In this document: positions 58,965-64,000 of the stretch, in pieces
Position numbering within the stretch: the first letter of the stretch is position 1
How the letters are laid out: every line of letters begins with the position of its first letter
DNA from: JAJAZB01 sp965249815
Lineage (GTDB): Bacteria; Bacteroidota; Bacteroidia; Cytophagales; Spirosomataceae
Assembly: GCA_965249815.1 (NCBI GenBank)
Contig: CBDFMV010000003.1
Location: forward strand, 1,302,001-1,366,000
Direction of reading: 5' to 3'
Length of the DNA stretch: 64,000 nucleotides
Position numbers and translations under genes: made by a program
Notes under the pieces: generated by a model
What the model was told of the DNA's origin: nothing
The model's database searches: none
What the model saw: the letters and a program-made list of their open reading frames with translations, nothing else

Positions 58965-61115
58965 TTAATTCTGTTTCTTGATATCCGTCCCGAGGCGCTG
59001 GAGGTAGGCGATTAAGGCCACGACTTCGCGGTCAGGGGCCACCCTGATGCCTTCTTTGGCGAGGTTCCGGGAAATCTGCCGGGCTTGTTTTTGCAGGTCG
59101 GCGTTGGCTTCGTCAACCTGGTAGTCCTCGTAGGGCACGCCCAGTTTCTGCATCGCCCGGAGCTTGGCCTGCGTAGTACTTCCGTCGAGTTGTTGCGTCA
59201 GCAGCCACGGGTAGGGCGGCATGATCGAGCCGGGCGACATGGTGCCGGGGTCGCGCAGGTGGTGGTAGTGCCAGGAGTCGGGGTACTTGGCCCCTTCGCG
59301 GTGCAAATCCGGCCCGGTGCGCTTGCTGCCCCACAAAAACGGGTGGTCGTACACGAATTCGCCCGCCTTGGAGTACTCGCCGTAGCGCTCGGTTTCGCTC
59401 CGGAACGGCCGCACCATCTGGGTGTGGCAGTTCACGCAGCCCTCGCGGATGTAGAGGTCGCGGCCCTGGAGTTCGAGCGGCGAGTAGGGCTGCACGGCGG
59501 CAATGGTCGGCACGTTCGATTCGACCATGAACGTCGGAATCAACTGCACCACCGTGCCGATGAGAATCACCACCAGCGAGCCAATCAACAGCGGAATTGG
59601 CTTGCGCTCCAGCCAGCGGTGCCAGAACCGGTCGCTGCCTTCGGGCACGTAGGCCCGTTGCAGGGGCGCGGCCTGGGCGGTTTCGTTGGCCACCAGCCGC
59701 CCGGCGGCCATGGTTTTGAACAGGTTGTAAGCCATCACGATGGCCCCGGCGAGGTAAATCGCCCCGCCCAGCGCCCGGAGTTGGTGCATGGTCAGGATCT
59801 GCACGGTGGTTTCCAGAAAGTTGCCGTACTTCAGCATGCCTTCCGGCGTGAATTCCTTCCACATCAGCCCCTGCGTGAAGCCCGCGATGTACATCGGGAT
59901 GGCGTAAAACAGGATGCCCAGCGTGCCCAGCCAGAAGTGGACGTTCATCAGACTTTTCGAGAAAATCGGCGTTTTGTACAGCCTCGGCACCAGCCAGTAC
60001 AGCATGGCGAAGGTGAGGAAGCCATTCCAGCCCAGCGCCCCCACGTGCACGTGCGCCACGATCCAGTCGGTGAAGTGGGCCACGGCGTTCACGTTTTTGA
60101 GCGAAAGCATCGGGCCTTCAAACGTGGCCATGCCGTAGGCCGTGATGCCCACGACCATAAACTTCAGAATCGGGTCTTCGCGCACCTTGTCCCAGGCCCC
60201 GCGCAGGGTGAGGAGGCCGTTGATCATCCCGCCCCACGACGGTGCGATGAGCATCACCGAAAAGACCGTCCCCAGCGACTGCGCCCAGTCGGGCAGGCTC
60301 GTGTAAAGCAGGTGGTGTGGCCCGGCCCAGATGTAGATGAAAATGAGCGCCCAGAAGTGCAGAATCGACAGCCGGTAGCTGTAAATGGGCCGGTTGGCCA
60401 TTTTGGGCAGAAAATAATACATCATGCCGAGGAAGGGCGTCGTCAGGAAAAACGCCACCGCGTTGTGGCCGTACCACCACTGCACGAGCGCGTCCTGCAC
60501 CCCGGCGTAGAGCGAGTAGCTTTTCAGGAACGAGACGGGTAGCTCGAACGAATTGATGACGTGCAAAACGGCGACCGTGATGAACGTGGCGATGTAAAAC
60601 CAGATGGCCACGTACAGGTGCCGCTCGCGCCGCTTGAACAGCGTGCCGAACATATTGATCCCGAAAACCACCCAAATCAGCGTGATGGCGAGGTCGATGG
60701 GCCATTCGAGTTCGGCGTATTCTTTCGAGGTGGTCAGGCCCAGCGGCAGCGTGATGGCCGCCGCCACGATGATGGCCTGCCAACCCCAGAAGTGGAGTTT
60801 CGACAGAAAATCAGAGAACATCCGCGCTTTGCACAACCGCTGGAGCGAGTAGTACACGGCGCAGAAAATGGCGTTGCCGACGAAGGCGAAAATCACCGCG
60901 TTGGTGTGCAGGGGCCGGATGCGCCCGAAGGTGCCGTACTGGGTGACGTTCATCGCGGGAGCGAACAACTGGCTGGCGATGAGCACGCCCACCAGCATTC
61001 CGACCAGCCCCCAGACGACGGTGGCCACGGCAAAATTCCGCACGATGCGGTTGTCGTAGGCGAAGGTGTCGAGGGTGGGCGGCGGGGCTTCACTCGTGGA
61101 GGTGGATGGAAGCAT
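58965..61115 (-). CDS. ccoNO: cbb3-type cytochrome c oxidase, fused CcoN-CcoO subunit
   Basis: A 716-residue fusion. The CcoN part (about 1-490) has 12 helices and the heme/copper His motifs RPLHTNAVIFAFVG, QWWYGHNAVAFFLTTP, WAGPHHLLYTSLP and DWIVAHVHVGALGWNG. The CcoO part follows after one more helix, with heme-c motif EGCVNCHTQMVRPFRSE and MPPYPWLL. CcoNO fusion is characteristic of Bacteroidota. It reduces O2 to water at low oxygen and pumps protons. Start ATG 61115 is chosen because the frame up to 61175 overlaps ccoS. Confidence 0.95.
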   Translation of the reverse strand: MLPSTSTSEAPPPTLDTFAYDNRIVRNFAVATVVWGLVGMLVGVLIASQLFAPAMNVTQYGTFGRIRPLHTNAVIFAFVGNAIFCAVYYSLQRLCKARMFSDFLSKLHFWGWQAIIVAAAITLPLGLTTSKEYAELEWPIDLAITLIWVVFGINMFGTLFKRRERHLYVAIWFYIATFITVAVLHVINSFELPVSFLKSYSLYAGVQDALVQWWYGHNAVAFFLTTPFLGMMYYFLPKMANRPIYSYRLSILHFWALIFIYIWAGPHHLLYTSLPDWAQSLGTVFSVMLIAPSWGGMINGLLTLRGAWDKVREDPILKFMVVGITAYGMATFEGPMLSLKNVNAVAHFTDWIVAHVHVGALGWNGFLTFAMLYWLVPRLYKTPIFSKSLMNVHFWLGTLGILFYAIPMYIAGFTQGLMWKEFTPEGMLKYGNFLETTVQILTMHQLRALGGAIYLAGAIVMAYNLFKTMAAGRLVANETAQAAPLQRAYVPEGSDRFWHRWLERKPIPLLIGSLVVILIGTVVQLIPTFMVESNVPTIAAVQPYSPLELQGRDLYIREGCVNCHTQMVRPFRSETERYGEYSKAGEFVYDHPFLWGSKRTGPDLHREGAKYPDSWHYHHLRDPGTMSPGSIMPPYPWLLTQQLDGSTTQAKLRAMQKLGVPYEDYQVDEANADLQKQARQISRNLAKEGIRVAPDREVVALIAYLQRLGTDIKKQN

Positions 61116-61152
61116 TGTTTTGGGTTGGTAAACAGGAGAACGTGCGGTATGC

Positions 61153-61308
61153 TCAGTGCTCTTCAGAATTTTCATCCTCCAGCAGCACCCGCATTCCCGG
61201 CGTGTGGAGGTCGTCGTTCTGGCCGCTCCGCATCGCCCAGAGAAACGCCCCCAGAAACAGGAGGCCCATCGTCAGGCTGACGCCAATCATGAAAAACAGG
61301 ACGTTCAC
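61153..61308 (-). CDS. ccoS: CcoS-like small cbb3 oxidase assembly protein
   Basis: A 51-residue protein with GTG start at 61308: VNVLFFMIGVSLTMGLLFLG, then AFLWAMRSGQNDDLHTPGMR and an acidic end. One helix followed by WAMRSGQFDD-like residues is the CcoS signature. The alternative Met at 61290 would remove part of the helix. CcoS is needed for cofactor insertion in CcoN. It is the first gene of the operon, with a GATGA-N6-TCACC palindrome about 57-72 bp upstream of its start. Confidence 0.85.
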   Translation of the reverse strand: MNVLFFMIGVSLTMGLLFLGAFLWAMRSGQNDDLHTPGMRVLLEDENSEEH

Positions 61309-61364
61309 GAGTCGCTTTGCGGTGGTTTGTGGAAGCAAAATTGGCCCGATCGGTTGGTCCGCCC

Positions 61365-61380
61365 GATGACTTTCGTCACC
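61365..61380. promoter_or_regulatory. Crp/Fnr-like 5-6-5 palindrome upstream of the cbb3 operon
   Basis: gatgactttcgtcacc is a partial dyad (GATGA-N6-TCACC; central TGAC-N4-GTCA) about 57-72 bp upstream of the ccoS start. A near-identical site (gatgacttttctcatc) lies upstream of the desaturase gene at 62188-62203. A binding site of a Crp/Fnr-type regulator is inferred from the spacing. Confidence 0.45.
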
Positions 61381-61397
61381 CGCCGCCCTGAGTAACT

Positions 61398-62150
61398 TCA
61401 GGCTTCCACCGGCACCCGGCTCCGCACCAGCCGGATAATCTTCAACCGGTCGAGCAGCAAAATCACGGGGTACGTCGGGTCGAATTCGTGCCAGCGCACG
61501 CCGCCAAAGTTGGGCCGCTGGCCGTGGCGGTGGTGGTTGTTGTGGTACGCTTCGCCCAGCATCAGAAAGTCGAAGGGCAGCAGGTTTTTGGCCGTATCGT
61601 CTACCCGGAAATTGACATAGCCGTAGCGGTGGGCGTACCAGTTGATGATGGCCCCGTGCACTGGCCCCATCAGAAAATGCACCGGCAGCAGCAAATACCA
61701 CCCCGCCGAGGGCGCAAACTGGAGGTACACCAGCGAATACGCCACGCCCCAGCCCAGCCGCGAGATCCAGGAATCGCCCAGTTTTTCCAGAAACGGCCAG
61801 TTCGGAACATGGCGAAGGTACTTTGGGTCGAGTTGGAGGCGGTCGTTGAGGATGTCGTTGTAAATGTTCTTGGTCTTCCACATCATGTCGAAGAGGTTCC
61901 GCGAAAAGCCCGGCGAGTGCGGGTCGAGCGCTGTGTCGGCGTGGGCGTGGTGCAGCCGGTGCATGATGCCGTACGCCCGCGGACTCAGAAACGACGATCC
62001 TTGTGCGAGGTACGTGAAGACGTAAAACACCCGCTCCCAGCCTCGTGACATGGTAAACATCCGGTGGGCGGCGTAACGGTGGAGGAAAAAGGTTTGCGCA
62101 AACAGGGACAAATACCAGTGCGCGGCGAAGAAAAGGAGGAGAATGGCCAT
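61398..62150 (-). CDS. Acyl-CoA/fatty acid desaturase-family membrane di-iron enzyme
   Basis: A 250-residue membrane protein. The three His boxes are FLHRYAAHRMF (HxxxxH), HRLHHAHADT (HxxHH) and AYHNNHHRHGQ (HxxHH). Four hydrophobic segments separate them. The small size and box spacing fit the delta-9-type acyl desaturases of Bacteroidota. The enzyme needs O2 and adjusts membrane fluidity. The start is set at ATG 62150; a GTG at 62159 is possible. It lies just upstream of the cbb3 operon in the same direction and shares a palindromic upstream site with it. Confidence 0.88.
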   Translation of the reverse strand: MAILLLFFAAHWYLSLFAQTFFLHRYAAHRMFTMSRGWERVFYVFTYLAQGSSFLSPRAYGIMHRLHHAHADTALDPHSPGFSRNLFDMMWKTKNIYNDILNDRLQLDPKYLRHVPNWPFLEKLGDSWISRLGWGVAYSLVYLQFAPSAGWYLLLPVHFLMGPVHGAIINWYAHRYGYVNFRVDDTAKNLLPFDFLMLGEAYHNNHHRHGQRPNFGGVRWHEFDPTYPVILLLDRLKIIRLVRSRVPVEA

Positions 62151-62187
62151 AGCGGCCACAAAACTGCCCGTCGCGTTCCCGGCATCC

Positions 62188-62203
62188 GATGACTTTTCTC
62201 ATC
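62188..62203. promoter_or_regulatory. Crp/Fnr-like palindrome upstream of the desaturase gene
   Basis: gatgacttttctcatc (GATGA-N6-TCATC, perfect 5-bp dyad) centred about 45 bp upstream of the desaturase ATG. It matches the site at 61365-61380 at 13 of 16 positions. Confidence 0.45.
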
Positions 62204-62241
62204 GAACGGGTTGCGGTTTCTCCTGCGGGAACAGAACGAAA

Positions 62242-62718
62242 TCAGCCTTTGGGCCGGATGGGAATGTAAATAGCCTCCTCTGCCGCCGGGTCATCGGGGC
62301 GGTAGGCGGGGCCGAGCACCTCGAAATGCGGGCGGTCGTCGAGCGTGTAGGCCGACGCGGGCAGCCAGGTGCCGAAGAGGTAGCCAAAGACTCGTGGGCC
62401 TTCGCTGGCCGGGCCACGGTGGTGGAACACGGCGTACAACCCGCCCGGCAACGGGAAGGCTTCCATGCCATCGGGAACCAATTCAAAATCAGTTACTTCA
62501 ACGGTCGCCCATTTCTCAAACGGCGTGTCCGGGCCGAAATCGAATGCCGCGCCGTACACGTTCACGCTCAGAAAATCGCTACCCACCGCGTTGACGATGC
62601 CTTTTTGTTCCATCCGAAAACTCCGCCAGAGTTCAGCCGTCCGGTCGTGGGCAAAACTCATCGCCAGGCGTTTGCCGACGAGTTTTCTGGGTGAAAGGGT
62701 TTCGAGGCGTGGCGTCAT
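62242..62718 (-). CDS. GyrI-like/AraC effector-binding domain protein
   Basis: A 158-residue protein consisting only of the small-molecule-binding GyrI-like fold: RLETLSPRKLVGKRLAMSF, ATVEVTDFELVPDGMEAFPL, GGLYAVFHHRGPASEGPRVF and FEVLGPAYRPDDPAAEEAIYIPI, the conserved end. It has no DNA-binding domain. Stand-alone members bind hydrophobic compounds or inhibit gyrase-targeting toxins; the role here is unknown. The ATG at 62718 begins the fold; the longer frame to 62772 adds a poor leader. Confidence 0.82.
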   Translation of the reverse strand: MTPRLETLSPRKLVGKRLAMSFAHDRTAELWRSFRMEQKGIVNAVGSDFLSVNVYGAAFDFGPDTPFEKWATVEVTDFELVPDGMEAFPLPGGLYAVFHHRGPASEGPRVFGYLFGTWLPASAYTLDDRPHFEVLGPAYRPDDPAAEEAIYIPIRPKG

Positions 62719-62802
62719 GCGGTTTTGTAAAATCAGGGGGTTCAGTGTCACGCGGACGCTCAATTTATTCAAGTTGTGGGGTGGCTCAAGAGACTTTCAC
62801 CC

Positions 62803-62833
62803 CGCCCTAACCACCGCAGCGGTGGTTAGGGCG
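62803..62833. repeat. 15-bp inverted repeat between GyrI-like and peptidase genes
   Basis: Perfect arms 62803-62817 and 62819-62833 (cgccctaaccaccgc and complement) with a one-base centre. It lies in the 151-bp gap between two minus-strand genes, 37 bp after the peptidase stop, in terminator position. Confidence 0.75.
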
Positions 62834-62869
62834 TATTGCGAAGGCTTTCTTTTTTCCTCACAACTTCAG

Positions 62870-64000
62870 TTAATTTCCCGCCCGCCGCCCGATGGTTTCC
62901 TCGAACAACTTCAAAATTCGTTTGTACTCGTCGGTCCAACTGCTGGGTTCGACGAAGGCGTGGTCTTCCACCGGGTAGGCGGCCAGTTCCCAATTCTCTT
63001 TCTTCAACTCGATGAGCCGCTGGCTGAGGCGCACCACGTCCTGAAAATGCACGTTCACGTCCACCATGCCGTGGCAAATCAGCAGGCGGTCTTTCAGCCC
63101 TTCGGCGAAGTAAATCGGCGAACTGCGGCGGTAGGCCAGCGAATCGGTTTGGGGTTCGTTGAGAATCGCCGAGGTGTAGGGGTGGTTGTAAGCCGCCCAG
63201 TCGGTCACGGGCCGGAGCGCCGCCCCCGCCGCGAAGGTACCCGGTTGGGTGAACAGCGCCATCAGCGTAATGAAGCCGCCGTAAGAGCCACCGTAAATCC
63301 CGATGCGTTTCGGGTCGATGCCCTGGGCGGCGGCGAGCCACTTCGCCCCGTCCACGTGGTCGCTCAGGTCTTTGCCGCCCATGTGCCGGTAAATGCCCGT
63401 GCGCCAGTCGCGGCCGTACCCCGCCGAACCCCGGTAGTCCATGTCGAGCACGGTGTAGCCCCGCTCAACGAGCAAATTGTGAAACAGGTACTCGCGGAAG
63501 TACTGGCTCCACCAGTGGTGGGCGTTCTGCAAATACCCCGCGCCGTGGACGAACACCACCGCCGCCCCGTTCTTTTTGGCGGCCTCCGGCGCGTAAAACC
63601 GGGCGTGAATGTCGGCCCCGTCGGTGGCTTTCACGGTCACGTACTGCGGCTCGCGCCAGGCGTAACTTTTAAATTCATCGGAAAGCGAGGCCGTGAGTTG
63701 CTCCGCCTGCGCGCCGGGCTTGTTGGCCTGCACGTACAATTCCCAGGGCTGCGTGGCCGTGGAACGGCGAATCAAAAGCTGCGTTTCGTCGGGCGAAACG
63801 GTCACGTCGCTGCCGCCAGTGAGCGTGGTGAGTTGGGTACGCGGGCCACCCGCGACGGCCATCCGGTAGGCCCGCTGCTCGCCGGGGTGAACTTCGTTCG
63901 AGAGAAAATAAACCATTTTCCGGTCGCGCGAAAGCTGGGCCTGCTGCACCTCGAACTTCCCGCTCGTGAGCTGTTTTTTCTCGCCCGTGCGTACGTTCAC
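62870..64000 (-). CDS. S9-family (prolyl oligopeptidase/acylaminoacyl peptidase-like) serine peptidase, C-terminal part
   Basis: The frame is open from the right edge (376 residues visible). The first ~125 residues are the end of a beta-propeller (RKMVYFLSNEVHPGEQ, VTVSPDETQLLI). The rest is the alpha/beta-hydrolase domain. Nucleophile Ser is in IGIYGGSYGGFITLMA, Asp in LICHGMVDVNVHFQD and His in YPVEDHAFVEPSSW. Such exported peptidases trim peptides in the periplasm. The N-terminus and any signal peptide lie beyond the window. Family assignment is secure. Confidence 0.92.
   Translation of the reverse strand: MNVRTGEKKQLTSGKFEVQQAQLSRDRKMVYFLSNEVHPGEQRAYRMAVAGGPRTQLTTLTGGSDVTVSPDETQLLIRRSTATQPWELYVQANKPGAQAEQLTASLSDEFKSYAWREPQYVTVKATDGADIHARFYAPEAAKKNGAAVVFVHGAGYLQNAHHWWSQYFREYLFHNLLVERGYTVLDMDYRGSAGYGRDWRTGIYRHMGGKDLSDHVDGAKWLAAAQGIDPKRIGIYGGSYGGFITLMALFTQPGTFAAGAALRPVTDWAAYNHPYTSAILNEPQTDSLAYRRSSPIYFAEGLKDRLLICHGMVDVNVHFQDVVRLSQRLIELKKENWELAAYPVEDHAFVEPSSWTDEYKRILKLFEETIGRRAGN

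Noticed and set aside
61309..62202. Extended minus-strand frame upstream of ccoS
   Set aside because: The frame continues through the gap and then as a shadow of the desaturase gene. Only the last 51 codons resemble CcoS.

Overview
The window looks like a chromosomal segment of a fairly GC-rich member of the Bacteroidota, most likely a Spirosoma-like Cytophagales. This rests on gene content, not on an rRNA gene. The cbb3 oxidase has fused CcoN-CcoO subunits and a CcoP with a single heme-c motif. There is a periplasmic-propeller hybrid histidine kinase. Secreted DUF1080, MocA-type and sugar-isomerase-like proteins are present, and start codons lack clear Shine-Dalgarno sequences. No rRNA, tRNA, CRISPR array or classical IS transposase was seen. 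About 55 protein genes cover almost all of the sequence.

Layout. 1-1230: 5' part of mutL. 1536-25288: a plant-polysaccharide (pectin/rhamnogalacturonan-like) utilisation region. It holds a GH28-like enzyme, an alpha/alpha-toroid protein, a GH78 rhamnosidase, a cytochrome-c-bearing dehydrogenase, a truncated IclR regulator head to head with a truncated heparinase-like gene, a SASA esterase, two Zn-type dehydrogenases, a DapA-family aldolase, a hexuronate-type MFS carrier, an AraC regulator, a lactonase, an aldo-keto reductase, an SGLT-type symporter, a LamG protein and a TIM-barrel isomerase. Together these resemble a non-phosphorylative (oxidative) route for rhamnose/fucose-type sugars, but no sugar-acid dehydratase is in the window. 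25340-31684: a Crp-family regulator, a sigma-54 response regulator and a large hybrid sensor kinase. 32015-36007: a DinB-like pseudogene, a tandem YHS protein, a GlcG/HbpS protein and an SMP-30 lactonase.

36097-39207 is a compact operon with a heme-b/Rieske membrane protein and three uncharacterised membrane or exported proteins, one carrying a Cys-rich loop. 39305-50022 is a mostly minus-strand run with SDR, VOC, DUF1622, GMC, aquaporin, glycogen-debranching, GH63-like and SDR genes, interrupted by an opposing four-helix-bundle gene. 50241-55096 (AraC, DUF1080, MocA-type, TIM barrel, PhyH) fits a periplasmic 3-keto-glycoside pathway. 55131-61308 is a complete cbb3 oxidase operon in the order ccoS-ccoNO-ccoQ-ccoP-ccoG-fixH-safE. 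It is followed by a desaturase, a GyrI-like protein and a partial S9 peptidase.

The most unusual aspect is the number of perfect or near-perfect inverted repeats at gene boundaries. One 81-bp element sits in frame inside ccoG. Heptamer-based (GGCAGTN) repeats supply the TAG stop codons of three genes.
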